Source of the DNA: Amycolatopsis sp. MtRt-6 | GTDB lineage: Bacteria > Actinomycetota > Actinomycetes > Mycobacteriales > Pseudonocardiaceae | Assembly: GCF_017308975.1 (NCBI RefSeq) | Contig: NZ_JADWPD010000016.1 | Span: forward strand, 62,001-126,000 | Length of the DNA stretch: 64,000 bases | Direction of reading: 5' to 3' | Part shown: positions 44,453 through 52,475 of the stretch, piece after piece | Layout: the number at the start of each line of letters is the position of its first letter | How positions within the stretch are numbered: position 1 is the first letter of the stretch | Made by a program: the position numbers and the translations under genes | Notes under the pieces: generated by a model | Told to the model about the DNA's origin: nothing | The model's input: the letters and a program-made list of their open reading frames with translations, nothing else | Databases searched by the model: none

Positions 44453-45328
44453 ATGACGACTATGCAAAGAAGCTGGCGACGGACCACGATCCTGTCCTCG
44501 GTGGCCGCACTGGCCACGGCGTTCCTCGCAATCGCCCCCGCCGCGCAGGCGGCCACGCCCAGCAGTTCCGTCGAAGTCAGTCCCACCACGGTACTTCCGG
44601 GACAGACATTCACGGTCACGCAAACCATTCACAACGACCGCGATTTCACGGTGACTTTCGCGAAGGGCGCCATTTACGGCACGCCGACCGCGATCACCGA
44701 CGTCGTCGACGTCGTGTCCTGCACCAACACGACGGCGGTCGGCTGCTTCCAGGCCGGGAGCAGCTACCGCGCCGCCTTCGGCGATCTCGAAGCGGGCGGC
44801 ACGAAGACCACCGTGTGGACCTTGCGCGTCAAGGACACCGCGGCACCCGGGTCGTTCACGCTGCAGCACCAGTTCGTCGGTGACAACTACGCCTTCGAGA
44901 CCTTCGACGGCCCGGTCGTCACCATCGCCGAGCCGGCCACGCAGGCCGACGTGAAGGTCGCGCTGGGCGCCACCGGGCACGGCGGGCTGAACGCGCGCAT
45001 CGACTACACCCTCACCGTGACGAACACCGGCCCGTCCGCGGCGACCGGAATCCGGGTCGTGGCCACGTATCCGGCCGGTCTGTCGTTCGCCAGCGGCAAC
45101 GGCTGCGTGCGCGTCGGCACCACCCGGACCGTGAACTGCGACGTCGCTTCCCTGGCCAGCGGTGCTTCGGCGACGCCGAAGTTCTCGGTCAACGGCGGCC
45201 TGCTCGCGCTCGGTTCGTACACCACGACGGCGGTGCGGACGGCGAGCTCGCCGGCGGATCCCAATGCCGCCAACGACAGTGCGTCGAAGACGTGCTCGGC
45301 GCTCACCGGGCTCATCGTGAGCTGCTGA
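44453..45328 (+). CDS. Secreted DUF11-like repeat protein
   Basis: A 291-residue exported protein. The signal peptide covers about residues 1-34 (RSWRRTTILSSVAALATAFLAIAPAAQA). Two immunoglobulin-like beta domains follow; the second (about 175-275) has ARIDYTLTVTNTGPSAATGIRVVATYPAGLSF and ends SSPADPNAANDSASKTC, the DUF11/CARDB pattern found in surface proteins. Cysteines occur in pairs (SCTNT-GCF, NGC-NCD, TC-SC), suggesting disulfides. No sorting motif is seen, so it is probably secreted. It is followed by a strong terminator. Confidence 0.78.
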   Translation: MTTMQRSWRRTTILSSVAALATAFLAIAPAAQAATPSSSVEVSPTTVLPGQTFTVTQTIHNDRDFTVTFAKGAIYGTPTAITDVVDVVSCTNTTAVGCFQAGSSYRAAFGDLEAGGTKTTVWTLRVKDTAAPGSFTLQHQFVGDNYAFETFDGPVVTIAEPATQADVKVALGATGHGGLNARIDYTLTVTNTGPSAATGIRVVATYPAGLSFASGNGCVRVGTTRTVNCDVASLASGASATPKFSVNGGLLALGSYTTTAVRTASSPADPNAANDSASKTCSALTGLIVSC

Positions 45329-45346
45329 ACCTGCTGAGCGAAAGCG

Positions 45347-45385
45347 AACCGGGCCCGTGTCCGCTGTTGGGACACGGGCCCGGTT
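45347..45385. terminator. Strong bidirectional hairpin terminator
   Basis: AACCGGGCCCGTGTCC (45347-45362) pairs perfectly with GGACACGGGCCCGGTT (45370-45385) around a 7-base loop. It lies directly between the convergent DUF11-like and trypsin-like genes, abutting the stop codon of the latter. The A and T pairs at the base give a short U run on either strand. Confidence 0.85.
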
Positions 45386-46180
45386 TCAGCCGGTCACCGA
45401 CGCGTACAACTTGGCGATGTCGTCGTCGAAATACGCGCTGTAGGAAACGTCCGGGCTGTCGCCGCCGAGCTGGTAACCGCCGATCACGCCGATGACCGCG
45501 CCGTCGGTCACCCACGGTCCGCCGCTGGTTCCGTCCGGAAAACCGGGGCACGCCACCCGCAGCTGATAGGTGTCCGCCCGCGTGGTGTTCCCGTCGCAAA
45601 CCACCGGGGAATCGCTGGTGTCGGGGTAGCCCGTGAGGGTGATCCGGTGCACGAAACCGCGATTCGTGCCGAGCACGTTCGCGCCGGTGAGGCTTTCCAG
45701 CGAAGCCGGGTTTCCGGCTTGCCGGACGGTCAGGAACGCGAAATCCAGGTCCGGGTCCGCCGAAGCCGTCCAGCCGTCGGCGACGGCCACCGAAGTCACC
45801 GGCCACATCCCGAGCGGCGCGACGCCGTCGTGGTAGCCCGGGGCGAAGGACATGCCGTCCCGGACGCAGTGCGCGGCGGTCAGGACGAGGTCGCCGGCAC
45901 CCGAGTGCACGACACTGGCCGTGCAGAAGTGGCTTCCGTTCGCGAACAGCGCCCCCACCGGGGAAGCGGCGGGCTTCCCCGGAACCGGCGGCGTGGTGAC
46001 CGGTGCCGGCGCGCCCGCGGCGTAGGCGTCGTCGGCGGTCGTGCCGGTGCCGACGACCAGGCCGGTCGCCAGCACGAGCAACGCGGCCGCCGCCGTCAGC
46101 GCGGTGCCGGGGAACTTGATCGCCACCACTCCAGACCACCACAGCGCCGCCGTGTCCGCAGCGTTCGGAGCCCGATGCAC
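45386..46180 (-). CDS. Trypsin-like serine protease, exported
   Basis: A 264-residue chymotrypsin-fold protease. An N-terminal hydrophobic segment (about residues 25-48) serves as signal or anchor, preceded by an unusually long n-region. Catalytic residues are His in LVLTAAHCVRDG, Asp in DPDLDFAFLTV and Ser in FPDGTSGGPWV. Cys pairs frame the His and Ser as in V8/trypsin-like bacterial proteases. The GTG start has GAGG 5 bases upstream; a GTG closer to the hydrophobic segment is possible. It is monocistronic and shares a terminator with the convergent DUF11-like gene. Confidence 0.87.
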   Translation of the reverse strand: MHRAPNAADTAALWWSGVVAIKFPGTALTAAAALLVLATGLVVGTGTTADDAYAAGAPAPVTTPPVPGKPAASPVGALFANGSHFCTASVVHSGAGDLVLTAAHCVRDGMSFAPGYHDGVAPLGMWPVTSVAVADGWTASADPDLDFAFLTVRQAGNPASLESLTGANVLGTNRGFVHRITLTGYPDTSDSPVVCDGNTTRADTYQLRVACPGFPDGTSGGPWVTDGAVIGVIGGYQLGGDSPDVSYSAYFDDDIAKLYASVTG

Positions 46181-46251
46181 AGCGACCTCATAGCGGCCGC
46201 ACAGCGCCGCACAGCAGTGCCGCGCGGCGGAAGGCCGTTAGCCTCGGGACC

Positions 46252-47031
46252 ATGACGGCATCGGTCACCTCGCCCGACGGGACGGTCATCGGCTTCGAGA
46301 CCCTCGGCGACGGGCCGCCGATGGTCCTCGTGCACGGCACCGGCGCGGACCACACGCGCTGGACGGCGGTCCGCGACCGGCTCGCCCGGCGCTACCGCCT
46401 GCACGTCGTCGACCGCCGTGGCCGCGGCCTCAGCCGCGCCGAAGCACCCGCCTACGACATCCGGCGCGAAGGCGAGGACATCGCCGCCGTCGCCGAAGCC
46501 GCCGGCGGAGACGTCTACCTCGTCGCGCACTCCTACGGCGCCTTGTGCGCGCTGGAAGCCGTCCGGCGCACGAAGGCGGTCAGCCGGCTGGTCGCGTACG
46601 AGCCACCGCGGCCGGAACCGGGCGGATCCGTGGTCGGCCTGGATGCGCGCAGCCGCATGCGGGCCGCGGAAGACCCGGAGAAGATCCTCGAAATCTTCCT
46701 GCAGGAGGCGCTCCGGCTCCCGCCCGCCGACGTCGAGGCCATGCGCGGCACGCCGGTCTGGCGCGCCCGGGTGGCCGCGGCGCCCACGATCCCGCGCGAA
46801 CTCGACGTGGTCGAGGGCATGGTGTTCGACGAGCGGCTCGGCGAAATCGCCATCCCCGTCCGGCTGTTCGCCGGCACCGAGAGCCCGGCCTACCTCCGGC
46901 TCGCGGCGCAGGCGGTCGCGGAGCGGATTCCCGGTGCCGACGTCGTGCCGATGCGCGGGCAGGCGCACCAGGCCATGGACTTCGACCCCGACCAGTTCAC
47001 CGAGGCGGTGTTCGCGTTCGGTCCGGGGTGA
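46252..47031 (+). CDS. Alpha/beta hydrolase
   Basis: A 259-residue serine alpha/beta hydrolase. MVLVHGTGADHTRW is the oxyanion loop, VAHSYGALCALEAV the nucleophile elbow with Ser, and LFAGTESPAYLRL plus RGQAHQAMDFDPDQF the acid and His regions. The family is broad (esterases, lactonases, thioesterases), so no reaction can be named. It diverges from the trypsin-like protease gene across 71 bases and ends convergent to the rhomboid gene. Confidence 0.87.
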   Translation: MTASVTSPDGTVIGFETLGDGPPMVLVHGTGADHTRWTAVRDRLARRYRLHVVDRRGRGLSRAEAPAYDIRREGEDIAAVAEAAGGDVYLVAHSYGALCALEAVRRTKAVSRLVAYEPPRPEPGGSVVGLDARSRMRAAEDPEKILEIFLQEALRLPPADVEAMRGTPVWRARVAAAPTIPRELDVVEGMVFDERLGEIAIPVRLFAGTESPAYLRLAAQAVAERIPGADVVPMRGQAHQAMDFDPDQFTEAVFAFGPG

Positions 47032-47106
47032 GGCCCCGGCCGCCACTTCGGTCCGGTTTGCCGGTCCCGGCCCCGGTCAGGGGGTCGGCGCCGGAGTTCG
47101 AGCCGC

Positions 47107-47754
47107 CTAGCTGAGGTTCTTGGGGAGCAGGGTGGTCGCCGGGTCGGGGGCGGCGACCGCCTTGGGCCGCCGGTCGCGGAACAGCCAGCCGCCGACGATG
47201 CCGCCGACGAAGCCGAACAGGTGGCCCTGCCAGCTGACCCCTTCCTCGGTCGGCAGCAGGGACGTGAACTGGTAGGCGAAGCACAACGCCATCACCAGCC
47301 CGATCACGATGTCGATCAGGTGCCGGTCGAACAGGCCGCGCACGATGACGTAGCCGAAGTAGCCGAAGACCAGGCCGCTGGCACCGACGGTGACGGAGTG
47401 CGACGGCGAGATGAACCAGACGCCGAGGCCGCTGGCGATGATGATCAGCAGGCTGACGCCGAGCCACTTCTTCACCCCGCGGTAGGCGGCGAGGAAGCCG
47501 AAGATGAACAGCGGTCCCGAGTTGCCTTCGATGTGGCCCCAGCTGAAGTGCAGGAACGGGGAGCTGAGGATTTCCGGCAGCGACGTCGGATCGCGCGCTT
47601 CGATGCCGTACTCCCGGCTCAGGTCGTAGCCGCTCGGCGCGTTGACGAGCTGCACCAGCCACAGCACGGCCAGCAGGCCGACCATCACCCACAGGGCTCG
47701 CTTGGCCTCGGCGATCATCGCCTCGGCGTCGCTGCGTGCCGGTTCCTCGCCCAT
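47107..47754 (-). CDS. Rhomboid family intramembrane serine protease
   Basis: A 215-residue membrane protein with about six transmembrane segments. The catalytic Ser126 lies in TVGASGLVFGYFGY (GxSG motif) and His178 in SWQGHLFGFVGG. HFSWGHIEGNSGP (His74, Asn78) matches the second-helix oxyanion motif. The pattern is that of a basic 6-TM rhomboid without extra domains. The ATG start has a GGGGGG purine tract 5 bases upstream. It diverges from folP2 across about 100 bases. The substrates of actinobacterial rhomboids are largely unknown. Confidence 0.9.
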   Translation of the reverse strand: MGEEPARSDAEAMIAEAKRALWVMVGLLAVLWLVQLVNAPSGYDLSREYGIEARDPTSLPEILSSPFLHFSWGHIEGNSGPLFIFGFLAAYRGVKKWLGVSLLIIIASGLGVWFISPSHSVTVGASGLVFGYFGYVIVRGLFDRHLIDIVIGLVMALCFAYQFTSLLPTEEGVSWQGHLFGFVGGIVGGWLFRDRRPKAVAAPDPATTLLPKNLS

Positions 47755-47851
47755 TTCGTCCCCCCTGATCGGTTTGCGCGCCCGAGGATAACTGGCGCGG
47801 GCCCCGGACGCGGCTTTTCGGACCCAGCCGTGACCTGGCAGGGTTGGTGAC

Positions 47852-48718
47852 ATGACGTCACACCGCCCGGAGATGGTCTTCCGGGGCCGTCGCATGCCCG
47901 GCGACCGCGCCCTGGTCATGGCCATCGTCAACCGCACCCCGGACTCGTTCTACGACAAGGGCGCGACGTTCGCCGACACCGCGGCGATCGAAGCGGTGGA
48001 TCGCGCGGTCGCCGCGGGCGCCGACATCGTCGACATCGGCGGGGTGAAAGCGGGCGAGGGCCCCGAGGTCGACGTCGACGAGGAGAGCAGGCGGGTGGTC
48101 CCGTTCGTGACGGAGGTGCGCCGCCGCCACCCGGAGCTGGTGATCAGCGTCGACACGTGGCGCCACGAGGTCGGCCGCCAGGTCTGCGAAGCGGGCGCGG
48201 ACTTGTTGAACGACACCTGGGCGGGCGCGGACCCGAAGCTGGTGGAGGTGGCCGCGGAGTTCGGCGCGGGCTACGTGTGTTCCCACGTCGGAGGCATGCC
48301 GGTCCGCACGGACCCGTACCCGGCCCCAACCCCGGAGCGGCCATTTTGGCCGCGGTACGAGGACGTGGTGGCGGACGTGGTGGCGGAGCTGACGGCGGCG
48401 GCTTCACGGACCGTAGCAGCGGGGGTCCCCCGCAGCGGCGTCCTGGTCGACCCGACGTTCGACTTCGGCAAGAGCACCCGCCACGGACTGGAGCTGTTGC
48501 GGAACTTCGACCGCCTGGTGGAAACGGGCTGGCCGGTACTGGTGGCACTGTCGAACAAGGACCTGATCGGCGAGACACTGGACGTGGAAGCCCACGACCG
48601 CCTGGCAGGAACATTGGCGGCCACGGCAATAGCGGCGCACGCAGGAGCAGCGGTCTTCAGGGCGCACAACGTCAGGGAGACGAGGGAAGCGGTGGAGGCG
48701 GTAGCGGCGCTCCAGTAA
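47852..48718 (+). CDS. folP2: Dihydropteroate synthase paralogue FolP2
   Basis: A 288-residue TIM-barrel protein of the DHPS family. Family landmarks are VMAIVNRTPDSFYDKGATF, DIGGVKAGEGPEVDVDEE, ISVDTWRHEV, LLNDTWAGADPKL and LVDPTFDFGKSTRHGLELLRN. The loop reads VNRTPDSFYD where genuine folate-pathway DHPS has VNVTPDSFSDGG, and this whole pattern closely follows mycobacterial FolP2 (Rv1207). FolP2 proteins are reported not to replace FolP1 in folate synthesis, so the reaction here is uncertain. No other folate genes are nearby. Confidence 0.88.
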   Translation: MTSHRPEMVFRGRRMPGDRALVMAIVNRTPDSFYDKGATFADTAAIEAVDRAVAAGADIVDIGGVKAGEGPEVDVDEESRRVVPFVTEVRRRHPELVISVDTWRHEVGRQVCEAGADLLNDTWAGADPKLVEVAAEFGAGYVCSHVGGMPVRTDPYPAPTPERPFWPRYEDVVADVVAELTAAASRTVAAGVPRSGVLVDPTFDFGKSTRHGLELLRNFDRLVETGWPVLVALSNKDLIGETLDVEAHDRLAGTLAATAIAAHAGAAVFRAHNVRETREAVEAVAALQ

Positions 48719-48726
48719 AAGGAGCG

Positions 48727-48866
48727 GGGTGGTCATCCCGTCGCCTGAGGCCGTGAAATCACTTTGAGCCGGGCCCGCAACACACAGATCAACGTGAGGG
48801 GACGACGCAGGCTTGCGGGCCCGGCTCAAAGTGATAGGCCTCGTTCAGGCGACGGGATGACCACCC
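48727..48866. repeat. 140-bp compound inverted repeat downstream of folP2
   Basis: Outer arms GGGTGGTCATCCCGTCGCCTG (48727-48747) and its complement at 48846-48866 are a perfect 21-bp pair. Inner arms at 48758-48780 and 48813-48835 are a perfect 23-bp pair containing TTTGAGCCGGGCCCGCAA. A 10-base asymmetric internal loop and a 32-base apical loop separate them. A third copy of GGGTGGTCATCCCG is at 48904-48917. It lies 8 bases after the folP2 stop. Confidence 0.88.
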
Positions 48867-48950
48867 AGCGGCCCACCTCAGGAACGTGAGGGGACAGCGG
48901 GACGGGTGGTCATCCCGGAGCCTGCCCGTCCGGCGAGGACAATCTTTTTT

Positions 48951-49188
48951 GCCGCGGCAGGCTTCTGCCGCGGCTGGGCTGCGGGTCCGACCTCCCCCGC
49001 CCCTCCGTTCGGATTGTCAGTCGCCGCCCGGGTTTGTCAAGGCGGGAAAGCGTGCCTTGACAAACCCGGTCGTCGACTGAAGAGAAGGCTGGGATGAGGG
49101 GCGGGGGAGGTCTGGTGACGTCGTTGGCCGGCTTGCGTTGCCGGCCGCCGGTCCGCGTCGTCGCCTTGTGGCCGGCTTGCGTTGCCGG
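48951..49188. repeat. Cluster of nested hairpins and direct repeats
   Basis: Four structures follow in 240 bases: GCCGCGGCAG/CTGCCGCGGC (48951-48974, 4-base loop); a perfect 17-bp pair GACCTCCCCCGCCCCTC (48989-49005) with 49096-49112; inside it the perfect 16-bp pair CCGGGTTTGTCAAGGC (49028-49043) with 49054-49069; and the 20-bp direct repeat TGGCCGGCTTGCGTTGCCGG at 49125-49144 and 49169-49188. No open frame with coding character is present. The region lies between convergent genes. Confidence 0.8.
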
Positions 49189-49202
49189 TCGCCGGTTTTT
49201 CG

Positions 49203-50270
49203 CTACGCCCTGAGCCTCCAGAGGGACGTCACTTCCTTGGCCCTGGCCCGGTGCAGTGGATCATTCGGGTCGAGGGCGCGCGGGTGTCGTGCCGGTGTCT
49301 CCGTCCGGTCCGCTACCCGCAGCCCCGCCGCTGCGATCCAGCCCAGTAACTCCTCGCGCCTGCGCAGCCCCAGGTGCTCCGCGAGGTCCGACAGCACCAG
49401 CCATGCCTCACCATCCGGCGTCAGGTGTCGCCGCGCCCGGTCCAGGAACCCTCTCACCATGCGGCTGCCCGGGTCGTAGACCGCGTGGTCCAGCGGCCCC
49501 CGTGGCCGGCCCGGCAACCACGGGGGGTTCGCCACCACCAAGGGGGCCCGGCCGCGGGGGAACAGGTCCGCCTCCACCACCTGGACGCGGTCGGCGAAAC
49601 CCAGCCTGGCCAGGTTCGAGGCCGCGCACGTGATCGCCCGGGGTGAGGTGTCCGTTGCCACCACACGCCGGACCCCGCGGTGGGCCAGGACTGCCGCGAG
49701 CACGCCTGTTCCGGTGCCGATGTCGAACGCCAGCTCCGTGCTCGGCAACGGTGCCTCTGCCACCAGATCGACATACTCCTGACGCACCGGGGCGAAAACT
49801 CCGTAGTGCGGGTGGATCCGGGCACCGAGTGCCGGGACCGCGATACCTCTGCGGCGCCACTCCGCCGCCCCGATGACTCCGAGCAGCTCACGCAACGGCA
49901 CCGCCGCCGGTTCGCGCAGTGGGCCGTAAACCTGAAGACACGCCGCCGACACGTCCGGTGCCCGGCGCAGGGGGATCACGTGGCCGGGATCGAGGGGTAC
50001 GTACAGCAGGGACAGCAGCCGCGCGCGGTGGGCGCGGTTCGCGCGGTAACTCGGGTAATCGTCCGGTGGGGGTTGGGGGATGCGCCTGCTCACGGCCGCG
50101 AGCAGGCGTCGCGCAGCCGGGTAGTCGCCGTGCCAGAGCAGGGCTGCTCCGCCTTGCATCGTGCGCAGGGCCGCGGCCGCGGACAGGCCGTCGGTGGCGG
50201 CCACCGCGTGTCGCGTGGGTGGGGAAAAGAGCCGGCGAGGGGGCTCGCCGGGCAGGACTAATTGAGCCAC
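49203..50270 (-). CDS. Class I SAM methyltransferase with N-terminal extension (release-factor methylase-like fold)
   Basis: A 355-residue protein. Residues 150-330 form a methyltransferase-small domain: DIGTGTGVLAAVLAHRGV (motif I), ATDTSPRAITCAASNLARLGF (motif II) and VVANPPWLPG, an NPPW motif as in HemK/PrmC-like and other N-methyltransferases. The N-terminal 145 residues (RRLLAAVSRRI, then ARLLSLLYVPLDPGHV) match the DUF7059-type extension of actinobacterial members. I use the GTG at 50270; the frame is open to a GTG at 50312 and neither has a clear ribosome-binding site. The target is unknown. Confidence 0.82.
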   Translation of the reverse strand: MAQLVLPGEPPRRLFSPPTRHAVAATDGLSAAAALRTMQGGAALLWHGDYPAARRLLAAVSRRIPQPPPDDYPSYRANRAHRARLLSLLYVPLDPGHVIPLRRAPDVSAACLQVYGPLREPAAVPLRELLGVIGAAEWRRRGIAVPALGARIHPHYGVFAPVRQEYVDLVAEAPLPSTELAFDIGTGTGVLAAVLAHRGVRRVVATDTSPRAITCAASNLARLGFADRVQVVEADLFPRGRAPLVVANPPWLPGRPRGPLDHAVYDPGSRMVRGFLDRARRHLTPDGEAWLVLSDLAEHLGLRRREELLGWIAAAGLRVADRTETPARHPRALDPNDPLHRARAKEVTSLWRLRA

Positions 50271-50448
50271 GGGAAAGGGGTTTCCGTTCTTGCTGCGGGC
50301 ACGGCGAAGCACCCGCGAGAGTGCGGGGTGTGCGGAGTTCCGGAGCGGGAACTAGCTCAGGACGGCAGCATGAACGGGATGCGTCACCCTTCGACTCTAG
50401 CTGGGGACCCGGGGCCATGGCGTACAAAGGACGAAGAGGTGATGCCTG

Positions 50449-51567
50449 ATGGTGTTGCGGCACGGGAAGCGGCGCCGGTGGGCGGTCGTCGCCGCCGTGG
50501 CCGCGGTGCTCGTCTCCGCGCCGTCGGTCGTCTCCGCGCTCGCGCCGGCCGGGGCGGCCGTCGATCCGGAGAAGCTGCGCGCCCTTGTGCTCGACTCCGC
50601 CGGAAAGCCGTACCAGGGTTACGCCGAAAGCGCCGGGTCGCTCGCCCTGCCGGAGCTGCCCAACCTCGCCGCCGTCACCGCGCTCTTCTCGATGCGGACG
50701 CCCATGCGAGCCTGGTACGCCGGGCCCGACCGGTACCGCGTCGACGTTCTCGGCACCGCCGGTGAGCACGACGTCTACCGGCTGCCCGACGGTGAATACA
50801 CCTGGGACTACGGCGACAACACGCTGACCTCGCTGATCGGCGAGCCCGGGCTGCGGCTGCCGCGGGCCGGGGACCTGCTGCCGCCTGAGCTCGCGCGGCG
50901 GATCCTGCGCGCTGCGCAGGGCGATCCGGTGCGCGCGCTGCCCGGGCGGAACGTCGCCGGGGTCGCCGCGTCCGGCCTGCGGCTGGTCCCCGCCGATCCG
51001 GACACCACCGTGGGGCGCGTCGACGTCTGGGCGGACGCCGGCACCGGTGTCGCCGTGCGGGTCGAGGTCACCGCGCGCGGGCAGGAGGCGCCGATCCTGG
51101 TGACCGAGTTCCGGCAGCTCGAGCAGACGATGCCGGTCGTCGAGGCGCCGCGGCCGGTGCTCGGGTCCGGGTTCACCGTGGCGAGCGCCCCGGACGTCAC
51201 CGACACGCTCGGCGCGTTCAGCCAGGTCACGCTGCCTTCGCAGCTCGCCGGGCGGCCGGTGGTGTCGTCGAACTTCGGGGGCGTGCAGGGTGCCGCGCTC
51301 TACGGGCGCGGGCTGGCCGCCTTCGCCGTCATCGCCGTGCCGCGGACCGTGGCCAACGCCGCGGGCGACGCCGCCGGGAAGGCCGGTGCGGTGCAGGTCA
51401 AGCTGGCCGCGGGCACCGTCGTGCAGCTGTCGATCACCCCGCTGTCCCTGGCCATCGTGCGGTCGTCGGTCTCCCGGCGCTCCTACCTGCTGGCCGGCAC
51501 CGTGACGCCGGACGTGCTGAAGTCCGTGGCCGACGAGCTGTCCCGGCTGCGCCGGAGCGGCTCGTGA
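50449..51567 (+). CDS. Exported LolA/MucB-like lipoprotein-carrier-fold protein
   Basis: A 372-residue secreted or membrane-anchored protein. The N-terminus has a twin basic stretch and one hydrophobic helix (about residues 12-35). The rest has the beta-sheet half-barrel pattern of LolA/RseB-type proteins (WYAGPDRYRVDVLGTAGEHDVYRLPDGEYTWDYGDN, then VDVWADAGTGVAVRVEVTARG). GAGGTG lies upstream of the ATG. It overlaps the following ABC ATPase by 4 bases (GTGA), so it is probably a substrate-handling partner of that exporter; lipid is the expected ligand class by fold. Confidence 0.8.
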   Translation: MVLRHGKRRRWAVVAAVAAVLVSAPSVVSALAPAGAAVDPEKLRALVLDSAGKPYQGYAESAGSLALPELPNLAAVTALFSMRTPMRAWYAGPDRYRVDVLGTAGEHDVYRLPDGEYTWDYGDNTLTSLIGEPGLRLPRAGDLLPPELARRILRAAQGDPVRALPGRNVAGVAASGLRLVPADPDTTVGRVDVWADAGTGVAVRVEVTARGQEAPILVTEFRQLEQTMPVVEAPRPVLGSGFTVASAPDVTDTLGAFSQVTLPSQLAGRPVVSSNFGGVQGAALYGRGLAAFAVIAVPRTVANAAGDAAGKAGAVQVKLAAGTVVQLSITPLSLAIVRSSVSRRSYLLAGTVTPDVLKSVADELSRLRRSGS

Positions 51568-52475
51568 TCGTCACGCGCGCGCTGACCAAGCGCTACGGCC
51601 GAACGGTCGCTGTCGACGCGGTCGACCTCGAAGTCCGCGAAGGCGACCGCTACGGCTTCCTCGGCCCCAACGGCTCGGGCAAGACCACGCTCGTCCGGAT
51701 GCTGCTCGGCCTGGTCTACGCGACCGCCGGGGAGATCGAGGTGCTCGGGAAACCGGTGCCGAAGCGGGTCGCCGAGGTGCTGCCGGACGTCGGCGCGCTC
51801 GTCGAGGGCCCGGCCGCCTACCCGCACCTGTCCGGGCGCCGGAACCTGGCGCTGCTCGACGCCGCCGGTCGCGGTGGGGGCCGGCGCACCCGTCGCCGCC
51901 GCATCGACGAAGCCCTCGAACAGGTCGGGCTGGGCGGGGTCGACCAGCGGCCGGTGAAGGCGTACTCGCTCGGCATGCGGCAACGGCTCGGGCTGGCCGG
52001 CGCGCTGCTGCGGAAGCCGCGGCTGCTGGTCCTCGACGAGCCGACCAACGGGCTCGACCCGCAGGGCATCAAGGAGATTCGCGAGCTGCTGGTCGAGCTG
52101 AACGCGGGCGGCACCACGGTGTTCCTGTCGAGCCACCTGCTGGCCGAGGTGGAGCAGCTGTGCACGCGCGTCGGCGTCGTCGACCGCGGCCGGCTCGTGC
52201 TGGAGGACGACCTGGCGACGCTGCGGGCGGCCACCGGCCGGATCCTGGTCGGCACGCCGGATGCCGCCGAGGCGGCCGCGGTCCTCGACGGCCAGCTCGA
52301 AGCCCGCGACGGCGACCGGCTGGTCATCCGGCACGCCGATCCGGCGGCGCTGAACGCGCTGCTCGTCGAAGCGGGGGTGCGCGTGACGTCGATCCACGCC
52401 GAGCAGCGGACGCTGGAACAGGTCGTCCTCGCACTGACGGGCCCGGGTTCGGACCGGTTCGGAGCGGCGCGGTGA
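51564..52475 (+). CDS. ABC transporter ATP-binding protein
   Basis: A 303-residue ATPase of the drug/lipid exporter (DRA/CcmA) class. Walker A GPNGSGKTT (residues about 35-43), signature YSLGMRQRLGLAGALL, Walker B RLLVLDEPTNGLDPQG and H-loop VFLSSHLLAEVEQL are all intact. The C-terminal 80 residues form the regulatory extension common to ABC-2 exporters. GTG start and stop both overlap the neighbouring genes by 4 bases, so the three-gene unit is translationally coupled. Confidence 0.92.
   Translation: MIVTRALTKRYGRTVAVDAVDLEVREGDRYGFLGPNGSGKTTLVRMLLGLVYATAGEIEVLGKPVPKRVAEVLPDVGALVEGPAAYPHLSGRRNLALLDAAGRGGGRRTRRRRIDEALEQVGLGGVDQRPVKAYSLGMRQRLGLAGALLRKPRLLVLDEPTNGLDPQGIKEIRELLVELNAGGTTVFLSSHLLAEVEQLCTRVGVVDRGRLVLEDDLATLRAATGRILVGTPDAAEAAAVLDGQLEARDGDRLVIRHADPAALNALLVEAGVRVTSIHAEQRTLEQVVLALTGPGSDRFGAAR

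Noticed and set aside
47852..48718. Folate-pathway dihydropteroate synthase (folP1)
   Set aside because: The substrate loop has the VNRTPDSFYD pattern of FolP2 and there are no neighbouring folate genes.
48951..48974. Intrinsic terminator with the adjacent T6 run
   Set aside because: The T run precedes the hairpin on the plus strand and becomes an A run after it on the minus strand, so it cannot serve as a U-tract in either direction.
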